64,000 nt of DNA from Falsiroseomonas sp041690465 (GTDB lineage: Bacteria; Pseudomonadota; Alphaproteobacteria; Acetobacterales; Acetobacteraceae), in contig NZ_JAWLHG010000009.1 in NCBI RefSeq assembly GCF_041690465.1, positions 1 through 64,000 on the forward strand, written 5' to 3'. Below, one piece after another: positions 10,606-21,638 of the stretch. The stretch's first letter is position 1. Every line of letters begins with the position of its first letter. Made by a program: the position numbers and the translations under genes. Under the pieces are notes generated by a model. It saw nothing but the letters and a program-made list of their open reading frames with translations, searched no databases and had not been told where the DNA came from.

Positions 10606-11541
10606 TCAGCCCGTGGCGGGCAGCCGCCCCGCCTGCCGGCGCTCATCGTAGGCGCGGGCATGCAGCACGGCCAGGGCGTGTAGCTCCGTCGGCACCTCCA
10701 CGCGGCGCGCGGCCTCGGTGAGCCAGGCGAGGATGTGCTCTGCCTCGGTCCGCCCGCCAGCCTCCAGGTCGCGCAGCATGGAGGCGGTGTAGGCGCTGGC
10801 CGGGTCGGAGAACAGCGCGCGGTAGCTCTCCAGGAATTGCGACGTCATCGCATGGCCGTGCGCAGCGGCGATGGCGGCGTTCCTCTCGAGCAGGGTCAGC
10901 AGGAAATCCCGCCCCCCGGCACGCACGATCTCGCCGACATTGGCGCGCATCAGCACCGTGCCGGCGGCGACGGTGCCGAGATGCACCAGCTTCTCCCACA
11001 TGCGGCGGGCAATGTCCGGCACCGCCTCGGCCTCCAGCCCGTGGGAGCTGCCGAGGGCGGCGGCAAGCGCGGCGGCGCGGCCGTCCATCCGCCCGTCCTG
11101 CTCGCCGAAGGTCAGCCAGCGCCAGTCGCCGAGGTGCTTCACCACGCCCGCTTCCGTCAGCGTCGCCTGGCACTTCGCCAGCCCGCCCCAGACGCGGCCG
11201 CGGCCGAAGACGGCGTTCAGCGCGTCCATATGCGCTAGGCCGTTGAGCACCGGCAGCACGCAGGCGCCCGCCTCGACCGCCGGGCGGATCGCGGCGATCG
11301 CGCCGTCCAGGTCGTAGGCCTTGCAGGAGAGCAGCACGACGTCGAAGCCCGGCCCGGCCGCGGCGAGCGTGGTCACCTGCCGGCGGATGTCGCCGAGGGG
11401 GCTTTCGACCACCAGCCCGTCGCGGGCGAGCTGTTCCGCCCGTCGCGGCCGGACCAGGAAGGCGACATCCAGGCCGCGTTCCAGCGCCCGCCCGCCGAAA
11501 TAGCCGCCGAGCGCCCCGGCGCCGAGCACCAGAATCCGCAT
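10606..11541 (-). CDS. panE: 2-dehydropantoate 2-reductase-family protein (PanE/ApbA), copy 2
   Basis: 311 residues from the ATG at 11541, which has GGGGGA five bases upstream; the frame extends to 11577 but without a ribosome site. The Rossmann motif is GAGALGGYFGG, followed by FLVRPRRAEQLARDGLVVESPLGD and VLLSCKAYDLDGAI, then the ApbA C-terminal domain (EKLVHLGTVAAGTV, RDLEAGGRTEAEHILAWL). Long identical stretches shared with the following gene show a recent tandem duplication. Kept as NADPH-dependent ketopantoate reductase by family; substrate unproven. Confidence 0.85.
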   Translation of the reverse strand: MRILVLGAGALGGYFGGRALERGLDVAFLVRPRRAEQLARDGLVVESPLGDIRRQVTTLAAAGPGFDVVLLSCKAYDLDGAIAAIRPAVEAGACVLPVLNGLAHMDALNAVFGRGRVWGGLAKCQATLTEAGVVKHLGDWRWLTFGEQDGRMDGRAAALAAALGSSHGLEAEAVPDIARRMWEKLVHLGTVAAGTVLMRANVGEIVRAGGRDFLLTLLERNAAIAAAHGHAMTSQFLESYRALFSDPASAYTASMLRDLEAGGRTEAEHILAWLTEAARRVEVPTELHALAVLHARAYDERRQAGRLPATG

Positions 11542-11613
11542 GTCGTCCCCCGTGATCTTTTGGTGCAACACCGACATTGGCGAGTTACATCATCCTGCGC
11601 AAATCAGGATCCC

Positions 11614-13251
11614 ATGCGCCGCTTCCCGCTCCTTCTCGCCGTCCTTGCCGCATTCGGCGCCGTCGCCTGGTGGGCCGGTGCGCCCGCCGCCATGGGCTGG
11701 CTGCCCGCCCTGCCGGGTTGGGCCGGCGGCGGCGCCACCGACGGGCCGCAGCTGCGCCTGGCGGAGACCGATCGCGGCCCGATCACATCGGTCGTCGCGG
11801 CGACGGGCACGGTGAACCCGGTGCTCTCGGTGCAGGTCGGCAGCCAGCTCTCGGGGCAGATCCGCGAGCTGTTCGCCGACTTCAACACGCGTGTCACCGC
11901 CGGCCAGCCGGTCGCACGGCTCGACACGCGCACCATCGAGGCCCGCCAGGCGGCCGCCGCAGCCGACCGGGACTCCGCCGACGCCGCCGTGCTGGTGGCG
12001 CGCGCCCAGGCGGAGCGCGCCGCGGCCGAGCTGGGCTCCGCCACCGCCCAGCTCACCGCCGCGCGCGCCCGCGCCGACAGCGCCGACGCCCAGGCCCGCG
12101 ACGCCGAGGCCGAACTCCGCCGCGCAACCGAGCTCCGGGCCCGCGGGGTGAACGCCGAACGCGATCTCTCCCGCGCCCAGTTCGCCGCCGAGCGGATGCG
12201 CGCCGATGCCGCCGCCGCCCGCGCCGCCGCCGCCCAGCAGGAAGCGGCACTGGCCGGCGCCGAGGCGGCGATCCGCACCGCCCAGGCGCAGGTCGCCGCC
12301 GCCGAGGCCGCGGCGGCGCAGCGTGCCGCGCAGCTCCGCCAGGTGGAGGTGGATCTTGCGAATGCCACCATCCGCGCGCCGATCGACGGCGTGGTGATCT
12401 CGCGCAGCGTTGATATTGGCCAGACCGTCGCGGCCAGCCTGCAGGCGCCGGTGATCTTCATGATCGCCGCCAGCCTCGACGAGATGGAGGTCTGGGCCAC
12501 GGTGGACGAGGGCGACATCGGCCGCATTCGCGCCGGGCAGGAGGTCAGCTTCACCGTTGCCGCCCATCCCGGCGTGGATCTGCGCGGCTCGGTGAAGGAG
12601 ATCCGGCTGGCGCCGACCACTGTGCAGAACGTGGTGACTTATACAGTCGTGGTCAGCGCTCCCAACCATGGCGGCCGGATGCTGCCAGGCATGACGGCCA
12701 CGCTGCGCATCGTGACGGACCAGCGCGCCGCGGCGCTGCGCGTGCCCAATGCCGCGCTACGCTGGCGGCCACCCGGCGGTTCGGCCGACGCCGTGCCACA
12801 GCCCGGCGTCGGCGGCGGCCCGATCGAGCAGGCGCTGCGCGAGCTGCCGGACCTGACGGACACGCAGCGCGCCGAGATCGCAGCCGCCCAGGCGGAGCTG
12901 CGCGAGCGGCTGGCGAACCTGAACGGCGAGCCCGAGGCGCGCCGCCGGCAGGCCCAGGCGGCACGCCAGCGCATGGTTGGGCGTTTCAACGCCGTGCTGA
13001 CCGCCGAGCAGCGCGCCCGGCTGGCGGAGATGCGCGCGGGCGGTCGCGGCCGCGGCGCCGCCGGCACTGTCTGGGTGGCGGAGGAGGGGGAGACGCCGCG
13101 GCCCGTGGCGGTACGCACTGGCCTGACCGACGGCTCCGTCACCGAAGTCCTTTCGGGGCTGGAGGCGGGCATGCGCGTGGTGGTCGGCACGGAGCGCGCC
13201 ACCGGTCGCGCCACCGCAGCGCGCACGGCGACCGGGCCGAGGCCCTTCTGA
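11614..13251 (+). CDS. MacA/HlyD-like periplasmic adaptor of an ABC efflux system
   Basis: 545 residues from the ATG at 11614. One N-terminal membrane segment (4-20), then the split lipoyl half-domain (VGSQLSGQIRELFADFNTRVTAGQPVARLD), a long alanine-rich coiled-coil hairpin (about 110-250), the second lipoyl half (ATIRAPIDGVVISRSVDIGQTVA) and a beta-barrel domain. Unusually, an inserted helical segment (about 400-480) has two LTxxQ motifs (LTDTQ 414-418, LTAEQ 462-466) like those of Spy/CpxP proteins, before the final membrane-proximal domain. It is followed directly by the ATPase and permease genes, giving a MacAB-type tripartite exporter; the outer-membrane partner is not here. Confidence 0.85.
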   Translation: MRRFPLLLAVLAAFGAVAWWAGAPAAMGWLPALPGWAGGGATDGPQLRLAETDRGPITSVVAATGTVNPVLSVQVGSQLSGQIRELFADFNTRVTAGQPVARLDTRTIEARQAAAAADRDSADAAVLVARAQAERAAAELGSATAQLTAARARADSADAQARDAEAELRRATELRARGVNAERDLSRAQFAAERMRADAAAARAAAAQQEAALAGAEAAIRTAQAQVAAAEAAAAQRAAQLRQVEVDLANATIRAPIDGVVISRSVDIGQTVAASLQAPVIFMIAASLDEMEVWATVDEGDIGRIRAGQEVSFTVAAHPGVDLRGSVKEIRLAPTTVQNVVTYTVVVSAPNHGGRMLPGMTATLRIVTDQRAAALRVPNAALRWRPPGGSADAVPQPGVGGGPIEQALRELPDLTDTQRAEIAAAQAELRERLANLNGEPEARRRQAQAARQRMVGRFNAVLTAEQRARLAEMRAGGRGRGAAGTVWVAEEGETPRPVAVRTGLTDGSVTEVLSGLEAGMRVVVGTERATGRATAARTATGPRPF

Positions 13252-13253
13252 CC

Positions 13254-15298
<2,045 letters not shown>

Positions 15299-15327
15299 CG
15301 CACGCCCCGTCCGGAGGAAGGAAAGAC

Positions 15328-16125
<798 letters not shown>

Positions 16126-16132
16126 GGCAGCA

Positions 16133-16163
16133 CCGCCGCCGCGCCGGGAGCGCGCGGCGGCGG
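16133..16163. terminator. GC-rich hairpin between convergent genes
   Basis: Arms CCGCCGCCGCGC (16133-16144) and GCGCGGCGGCGG (16152-16163) pair perfectly over 12 bp around a 7-base loop, starting 7 bases after the aldolase stop and 22 bases before the end of the next (minus) gene. No T-tract on either side, so termination is likely but factor-independent stopping is not assured. Confidence 0.5.
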
Positions 16164-16185
16164 CATCGCCCGCGATGCGTCGGGG

Positions 16186-16605
16186 TCAGCGCATCGCGGC
16201 GATGTCGAGGATCTCGGCCTGTGGCAGGCCGGTGACCGGCCCGGCGGCGGTCAGAGCGCCGGTCTCCAGGTTCGCCATGTGCAGCGTGCCGGCTGCGAGG
16301 ACCCAGGCGGTATCGGCGCCGCCTTCCGCCGCGATGATGTCCGTCGCGACACCGGCCCGCCGCCCTTCGGCCGCGGCGGCGACACGCTCCGGCGCATCGG
16401 GCTCCACAGGCTGGCCGGCGCGCGCGGCGATGCGCATGAAGGCGTCCTGCAGGGCATCCGCCGCGGCGTCTCGGTCGCGCAGGATCGCATTGGCCACGCC
16501 GAACAGGGGAACCGACTGGCGCTCGTACGCCGCCCGCAACGCTGCCCGATCGCCACGCGCAACGGCGGCGAGCAGCGTGGCGATCTCGGCCGGCGCATCC
16601 ATCAT
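16186..16605 (-). pseudogene. Sigma-70 region 2-like remnant fused to an unrelated tail
   Basis: About 139 residues from ATG 16605. The first ~65 residues (IATLLAAVARGDRAALRAAYERQSVPLF...AILRDRDAAADALQDAFMRIAARA) look like region 2 of an ECF sigma factor, the core-binding part. Region 4, which recognises the -35 box, is absent; instead a ~40-residue tail (DTAWVLAAGTLHMANLETGALTAAGPVTGL) resembles one blade of a propeller-type repeat. I read this as a decayed or rearranged gene; a small anti-RNA-polymerase or regulatory protein is possible. No clear ribosome site. Confidence 0.4.
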
Positions 16606-16701
16606 CACGATATCTGACCCTGTCCAGCCAGCCTGCAAGCTCGTTGCGCGCGCGTCCACCCGGACGCTACGCGTCGCGCGTGCCGATGGATGCGGGCCGG
16701 G

Positions 16702-17352
16702 TCAGTTCCCGAACAGGCGTTGCAGCCGCAACAGGATGTCCGGCAGGGAGAGGGCGGAGGGCGCGGCGGAGGCGGCGGGGACGCTGCCCTCCGGCACCCG
16801 GGCGCGGTAGCGCGTCAGCGCCTCCCGCGTGCGGTCGAGGCGCAGCTCCGTCGGCTCGGAACTGCCGGAGCCGGCGCCGAAGCCGATCATGCGGACCAGG
16901 GCCGTGTTCGCGGTGCGCAGCTCGGCCGCTGCGCGTTCGGCATCCTCGGGCCGCGGTGCGCAGACCAGGTTGCGGCCTTCCAGCGTGCAGGGCATCTCGA
17001 AGAACTGGTTCGGCGGGAAGCGGAGCTGGGCGGTGCCGGTCAGCGCCAGCAGGCCGCGGCCGGCGCCTTCCAGCGTCAGGTCGCGCGCCACCACCACGGG
17101 CACCAGCCTGCCGCCGCGGTCCTGCACTTCCAGCAACAGGGAGGAGCCGGCGGCGCTCTGCGCGCGCTCCACCGGCTCCCGGTGGCGGAGCTGGCAGTCG
17201 GCGCGGTCGGTCATCCGGTCCGTGACGCAGGACAGCCGCCAGGTGCCGATCTCCTCCGGCGGGACGGCGGCGGGCGTGGTTGTCTGCGCCGCTGCGGTTG
17301 CGGCGAAGCCGGCCAGGGCGAAGCTGACGAGGAATCGTTTGGCGCGCATCAT
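16702..17352 (-). CDS. Invasion-associated locus B (IalB)-like periplasmic protein
   Basis: 216 residues. A Sec signal peptide (MMRAKRFLVSFALAGFAATAAAQ) precedes a domain with GTWRLSCVTDRMTDRADCQLRH, the usual cysteine pattern of the IalB family (PF06776), and later MPCTLEGRNLVCAP, a second cysteine pair likely disulphide-bonded in the periplasm. The C-terminal ~50 residues are low-complexity and helical. IalB was named in Bartonella, but family members are widespread in non-pathogenic alphaproteobacteria with no known biochemical role. Divergent from the aldo/keto reductase gene. Confidence 0.7.
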   Translation of the reverse strand: MMRAKRFLVSFALAGFAATAAAQTTTPAAVPPEEIGTWRLSCVTDRMTDRADCQLRHREPVERAQSAAGSSLLLEVQDRGGRLVPVVVARDLTLEGAGRGLLALTGTAQLRFPPNQFFEMPCTLEGRNLVCAPRPEDAERAAAELRTANTALVRMIGFGAGSGSSEPTELRLDRTREALTRYRARVPEGSVPAASAAPSALSLPDILLRLQRLFGN

Positions 17353-17386
17353 GGGAGATCATGTAGGCAATGCCGGGGACGGTTCC

Positions 17387-18217
17387 ATGGCAATGGTGCA
17401 ACTTCCGGACGGCACAGAGGTCCCGGCGCTGGGACAGGGCACCTGGCGCATGGGCGAGCGCGGCGGCGACCGGCGGGCGCAGGCGGCGGCGCTGCGGCTC
17501 GGCCTCGACCTCGGCATGACGCTGATCGACACCGCCGAGATGTACGGCGAGGGCGGCGCCGAGGAGGTGGTGGCGGAGGCCATCGCCGGGCGGCGCGACG
17601 AGGTGTTCCTGGTCTCCAAGGTCTATCCGCACAATGCCTCGCGCGGCCGGCTGCCGCGGGCGCTGGAAGCGAGCCTGAAGCGGCTGCGCGTGGAACGGCT
17701 GGATCTGTATCTGCTGCACTGGCGCGGCGGCGTGCCGCTGGCCGAGACGGTGGAGGCGATGCAGCGTGCGCGGGCGGAGGGCAAGATCGCGCGTTGGGGC
17801 GTTTCCAACCTGGACGTTGACGATCTGGAGGAGTTGGGGCCGGCGCTGGCCGACTGCACGACCGACCAGGTGCTGTGGAACCTCGAGGCGCGCGGGGTGG
17901 AGTTCGACCTGCTGCCCTTCTGCGCGAAGCACGGCATGCCGGTGATGGCCTATTCGCCGATCGGCCAGGGCGGGACGCTGCTGCGCGAATCCACGCTGGA
18001 GGTGATCGCGGCGCGGCACGACGCGACGCCGGCGCAGGTGGCGCTGGCCTTCGTGCTGCACCGGCCCGGCGTGATCGCGATTCCGAAGGCGGCAGATCCC
18101 GCGCATGTCCGGGAGAATGCGGCGGCGCGCGCGCTCAAGCTGGCCGTTTCGGACATGAAGGAGCTCGACTCCGCCTTCCCGCCGCCGCGGCGCAAGCGTC
18201 CGCTGGAGATGATCTGA
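17387..18217 (+). CDS. Aldo/keto reductase
   Basis: 276 residues forming a TIM-barrel NADPH-dependent oxidoreductase. The catalytic tetrad is visible: D48 and Y53 in LIDTAEMYGEG, K78 in LVSKVYP, H111 in LLHWRG. The cofactor end has YSPIGQGG and GVIAIPKAADPAHVRENA. It belongs to the prokaryotic AKR group acting on small carbonyls such as methylglyoxal or 2,5-diketogluconate; substrate not determinable. ATG at 17387 chosen; ATG codons at 17351 and 17393 are also in frame. Confidence 0.88.
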   Translation: MAMVQLPDGTEVPALGQGTWRMGERGGDRRAQAAALRLGLDLGMTLIDTAEMYGEGGAEEVVAEAIAGRRDEVFLVSKVYPHNASRGRLPRALEASLKRLRVERLDLYLLHWRGGVPLAETVEAMQRARAEGKIARWGVSNLDVDDLEELGPALADCTTDQVLWNLEARGVEFDLLPFCAKHGMPVMAYSPIGQGGTLLRESTLEVIAARHDATPAQVALAFVLHRPGVIAIPKAADPAHVRENAAARALKLAVSDMKELDSAFPPPRRKRPLEMI

Positions 18218-18226
18218 TGACGGCGC

Positions 18227-18314
18227 GCCTTCACGCCCCTTCGTGAAGGCCTTCTGACGCGAGCGCCGCTCCGCGGCTCGGCTGCCGCATCTGCGGCGGG
18301 CGCCGTTCGGCGCC
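18227..18314. repeat. Cluster of four short GC-rich hairpins
   Basis: Four consecutive perfect stems follow the aldo/keto reductase: GCCTTCACG/CGTGAAGGC (18227-18250, loop 6), GCCGC/GCGGC (18265-18277, loop 3), GCCGCA/TGCGGC (18284-18297, loop 2), GGCGCC/GGCGCC (18299-18314, loop 4). No T-tract follows. The same architecture recurs at 26071-26152 and 63674-63760. Confidence 0.6.
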
Positions 18315-18383
18315 TCGGCCGTCACGAAACGTGCCGGCCGCCACCGGATCACCGGCACCGCTTCCCCTCTGCAGGGCGGCGCT

Positions 18384-19658
18384 TCAGCCTTTCCAGGTCA
18401 GCGGCGCGATCGGCGGGAAGGTGGAGCCGATCGTCCGCACCGGGCCGAAGCGCTCGGGATACTGCAGCGTCTCTACCAGCTCGGTGATGTGCACGCCGAG
18501 TTCCGCCGAAAGCCGGCAGGGCCGGCCTTCGCGGATCGCCTCGGCCAACTCGGCGGGGCCGCGCAGGAAGTCCACCGGCTTGTTCCGCGCCGAACTGCGG
18601 AAGGCCGGCCGGCGCGCAAAGGCGTAGCGCCGGTCGAGCCGCAGCCCGTGCAGCGACCAGGGCACGCGCAGCGCATGCTCCAGGCGGTTCCGCAGCGCGC
18701 CGAGCGTCGAGCCCAGCTGCGCGGCGAGTCGGCCCGGTGCTTCGCGGCGGAGATAGACGGGCGCGGCATCGTCGCGCACGCAGGGGGTGTGGAGCACGCC
18801 CTCGTCGCCGATGATGGTGATGGAGCGGTCCGGCGGCGCGACCAGGCTGCAGCTGACCCGCGCGACGATGTTGCCGTCGTATTCCAGGCAGCCCTCGGTC
18901 AGGTCGGGCACCCCGGCGGCGCCCGCGACGCCCTTTTCGGGAAGCTGGCAGGCGGCGAAGGCGTGCACGCGCCGCGCCGGCCCGAAGAAGGCGGCGAGCC
19001 AGGTGAGGACATAGCCCGCATGTTCATAGGTGCAGCCCGTCGCGAACTCGTCCTCCACCGGCCAGGGGGCGCCGGAGGCGCTGCGCCAGCGCTCGGGGTG
19101 CTGGCGGTGGATCATCCCGTCGTGGAAATTCGCATGCACGAGGCGGACGCGGCCGATGGCGCCGTCTCGCACCGCCTTCCACATCGTCTGCGCCGTCTCG
19201 CCAAGCAGGCTGGCCGGGGCGGCGGCGAGATGCAGGCCCTGCCGCTGCGCCAGCGCCGCGAGCTCCGCCGCCTCCACCGACGCCATCGCCAGCGGCTTCT
19301 CGGAATAGACGTGCCGGCCGGCCTCGAGACAGGCGCGGGTCAGGGCGAAATGGCTGGCGGGGTTGGTGAGGTTCAGCACCATCTCGACCTCCGGCGCGGC
19401 CAGCAGGTGGTCGAGATCGCGGAAGGAGAGCAGGCCGTGGTGGCGGCAGAAGGCGGCGAGGCGATCCGGCTTGCGGTCGTAGGCGCCCACGATGCGCAGC
19501 ATCGGGTGCGCGCCGATGGTCGCCATGTAGAAATCGGCCACGAAGCCGCAGCCAAGGATGGCGATGCCGATCGGCCGCTGCCCGGGCAGGGCCGGCGGGG
19601 CAGCGTGTCGGGGGGTGGCCGCCAGGGCCGGTTTTCGAATGCCCCCCATCTTCCCCAT
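18384..19658 (-). CDS. Gfo/Idh/MocA family oxidoreductase
   Basis: About 424 residues. The NAD(P)-binding Rossmann domain starts IGIAILGCGFVADFYMATIGAHP (GCGFVA nucleotide loop), with NLTNPASHFALTRACLEAGRHVYSEKPLA containing the EKP motif of the family. The C-terminal alpha/beta domain holds FATGCTYEHAGYVLTWLAAFFGPARRVHAFAA. Members oxidise or reduce sugars, inositols and related compounds. I chose the ATG at 19658; a TTG at 19700 is in frame but falls on the putative promoter/operator dyad. Confidence 0.8.
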   Translation of the reverse strand: MGKMGGIRKPALAATPRHAAPPALPGQRPIGIAILGCGFVADFYMATIGAHPMLRIVGAYDRKPDRLAAFCRHHGLLSFRDLDHLLAAPEVEMVLNLTNPASHFALTRACLEAGRHVYSEKPLAMASVEAAELAALAQRQGLHLAAAPASLLGETAQTMWKAVRDGAIGRVRLVHANFHDGMIHRQHPERWRSASGAPWPVEDEFATGCTYEHAGYVLTWLAAFFGPARRVHAFAACQLPEKGVAGAAGVPDLTEGCLEYDGNIVARVSCSLVAPPDRSITIIGDEGVLHTPCVRDDAAPVYLRREAPGRLAAQLGSTLGALRNRLEHALRVPWSLHGLRLDRRYAFARRPAFRSSARNKPVDFLRGPAELAEAIREGRPCRLSAELGVHITELVETLQYPERFGPVRTIGSTFPPIAPLTWKG

Positions 19659-19673
19659 GCCGACACCACGCCC

Positions 19674-19701
19674 GTTGCGCGGGAACAATAGCCTGCGCAA
19701 C
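19674..19701 (-). promoter_or_regulatory. Possible promoter with overlapping operator dyad before the Gfo/Idh/MocA gene
   Basis: An inverted repeat GTTGCGC-N14-GCGCAAC (19674-19680 / 19695-19701) lies 16 bases upstream of the ATG. On the minus strand it contains TATTGT, with ATGACG 18 bases further upstream as a weak -35. A dyad over a -10 box suits a repressor site. Pattern only; the binding protein is unknown. Confidence 0.3.
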
Positions 19702-19764
19702 GGACTGGCGTCATCCAGGACGGCACGGATGCGGAATAACGTCTTTGAGACCGCGTGTCGGCGG

Positions 19765-20226
19765 CTACCAGTAGCCCCGCATGATCTCGCGCGCCCAGTC
19801 CGGCTCCCGCACCTCGCCGCGCGGATCGAAGCCGGTCATATGCGGCTTGATGTCGAGCACCGGCGTGCCGTCCACCGCGTCCAGCCCGGCCACGCGGATG
19901 CGCATCCCGTCCACGCCGAGCAGGCGGCAGGTGGTGACGCCGAGCCGGTTCGGGCGCGGCGAGCCGCGCTGCGCGAGGATACCGGTGCGCGGCCAGTCCG
20001 TGCGGCCGCGCGGATGGCGCGCGTTGCGCTCCAGCTTCGCCGGGTCCAGCCGGTCGAAGACGAAGACCACGACGATGTGGCTGAAGCCATCGAGGCCGAG
20101 TGCCGCCTCGGGGCCGAGCTGCGCGGCATCGAGCACGATCTCCGCCTGCACCGCGTCCCAGGCATCGTCCGCCGGCTCGGCCCGGCCGCCGCGGACATGG
20201 CCGATGGGGGTGAGTGAGATGCTCAC
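19765..20226 (-). CDS. trmO: TrmO/TsaA-type tRNA (N6-threonylcarbamoyladenosine) methyltransferase
   Basis: 153 residues from the GTG at 20226, which overlaps the dctM stop (GTGA). The sequence begins ISLTPIGHVRGGRAEP and contains GLDGFSHIVVVFVFDRLDP, RNARHPRGRTDWPRTGILAQRGSPRPNRLGVTTCRLLGVDG and LDIKPHM, the hallmark blocks of the TsaA/YaeB beta-barrel family. TrmO methylates t6A at tRNA position 37 with S-adenosylmethionine; it lacks the C-terminal extension of the E. coli enzyme. Its place as the third gene of a TRAP transporter operon is unusual and probably incidental. Confidence 0.85.
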   Translation of the reverse strand: MSISLTPIGHVRGGRAEPADDAWDAVQAEIVLDAAQLGPEAALGLDGFSHIVVVFVFDRLDPAKLERNARHPRGRTDWPRTGILAQRGSPRPNRLGVTTCRLLGVDGMRIRVAGLDAVDGTPVLDIKPHMTGFDPRGEVREPDWAREIMRGYW

Positions 20227-21638
20227 TGGAAGATCGGCACCGATTGCGGGTCGGGGATCTGCGGCGGGGGCACGTCGATGATCACCGTGCTCGGGTCCAC
20301 CCGCGGCCCGCGGTCGAGGAACCAGGTGACACTCTCCGGCCAGGCGATGACGATCGCCACCAGCAGCAGCTGCAGGAACAACCAGGGAATGGCGCCGAGG
20401 TAGATGTCCTTGGTCAGCACCTCCTTCGGCGCGATGCCGCGCAGGTAGAACAGGGCGAAGCCGAAGGGCGGATGCATGAAGCTGGTCTGCATGTTGATGC
20501 AGATCAGCACCCCGAACCACACGAGGTCGATGCCCAGGTTCTTCGCCACGGGCGCGAGCAGCGGGATGACGATGAAGGCGATCTCGAAGAAGTCGAGGAA
20601 GAAGGCCAGCAGGAAGATGAAGACGTTGACGAAGATCAGGAAGCCTGTCGCCCCGCCGGGCAGGTAGCTCAGCAGGTGCTCGATCCAGATGCCGCCGTCC
20701 ACACCCTGGAACACCAGGCTGAACACCGTCGCGCCGATCAGGATGTAGATCACCATGGCGGTGATGCGCATGGTGTTGGACATCGCCTGGCGGAGCAGCG
20801 CCCAGGTGAAGCGGCGATTGGCCGCCGCCAGCGCGATGGCGCCCACCACGCCCATCGCGCCGGCTTCGGTCGGCGTCGCCAGCCCCATGAAGATGGTGCC
20901 GAGCACCATGAAGATCAGCACGATCGAGGGCACCATGCCCTTCAGCACGCGCCACCACAGCCGCCAGTCGCGCGGCCGCAGCGCCTCCGGCGGCAGCGGC
21001 GGCACCTTCTGCGGCGCGACGATGCTGACCACCGCGATGAAGGCGAGGAACAGCGCGATCTGCAGGAAGGAGGGGCCGATCGCGCCGGCATACATGTCGC
21101 CCACGCTCTGGCCGAGCTGGTCGCCGAGCACGATCAGCACCAGCGAGGGCGGGATCACCTGCGTGATGGTCCCGGATGCCGCGATCACGCCGGTGGCGAT
21201 GCGCATGTCGTAGCCGTAGCGCATCATGATCGGCAGGCTGATCATGCCCATGGCGATCACGCTGGCGGCCACCGTGCCGGTGATGGCGCCGAGGATGGCG
21301 CCGACGATGATCACCGCATAGGCAAGCCCGCCCGGGATCTTGCCGAAGAGCTGGCCGGTGCCTTCCAGCAGGTCCTCCGCCAGGCCGCAGCGTTCCAGGA
21401 TGGCGCCCATCAGCGTGAAGAAGGGGATCGCCAGCAGCAGGTCGTTGGAGAGGATGGTGAAGACGCGCAGCGGCAGATTGAACAGGTAGGCGTCGGTGAA
21501 CAGGCCAAGCTCGATCGAGACGAAGCCGAAGAACAGCCCGACCGCGGCCAGCGAGAAGGCGGCCGGGAAGCCGATCAGCAGGAAGATGATGAGGCCGCCG
21601 AACATCAGCGGCGGCATGATGTCTTCCCAGCCGCTCAC
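20223..21638 (-). CDS. dctM: TRAP transporter large permease (DctM type)
   Basis: 471 residues, almost entirely hydrophobic, about 12 to 13 helices (LMFGGLIIFLLIGFPAAFSLAAVGLFFGF, LLLAIPFFTLMGAILERCGLAEDLL, GGLAYAVIIVGAILGAITGTVAASVIAMG, GVIAASGTITQVIPPSLVLIVLGDQLG). These match the ion-transporter domain of tripartite ATP-independent periplasmic systems, which import organic acids using a sodium or proton gradient. GTG start overlaps the dctQ stop (GTGA). The solute-binding DctP is not in this window, so the substrate is open. Confidence 0.92.
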   Translation of the reverse strand: MSGWEDIMPPLMFGGLIIFLLIGFPAAFSLAAVGLFFGFVSIELGLFTDAYLFNLPLRVFTILSNDLLLAIPFFTLMGAILERCGLAEDLLEGTGQLFGKIPGGLAYAVIIVGAILGAITGTVAASVIAMGMISLPIMMRYGYDMRIATGVIAASGTITQVIPPSLVLIVLGDQLGQSVGDMYAGAIGPSFLQIALFLAFIAVVSIVAPQKVPPLPPEALRPRDWRLWWRVLKGMVPSIVLIFMVLGTIFMGLATPTEAGAMGVVGAIALAAANRRFTWALLRQAMSNTMRITAMVIYILIGATVFSLVFQGVDGGIWIEHLLSYLPGGATGFLIFVNVFIFLLAFFLDFFEIAFIVIPLLAPVAKNLGIDLVWFGVLICINMQTSFMHPPFGFALFYLRGIAPKEVLTKDIYLGAIPWLFLQLLLVAIVIAWPESVTWFLDRGPRVDPSTVIIDVPPPQIPDPQSVPIFQ

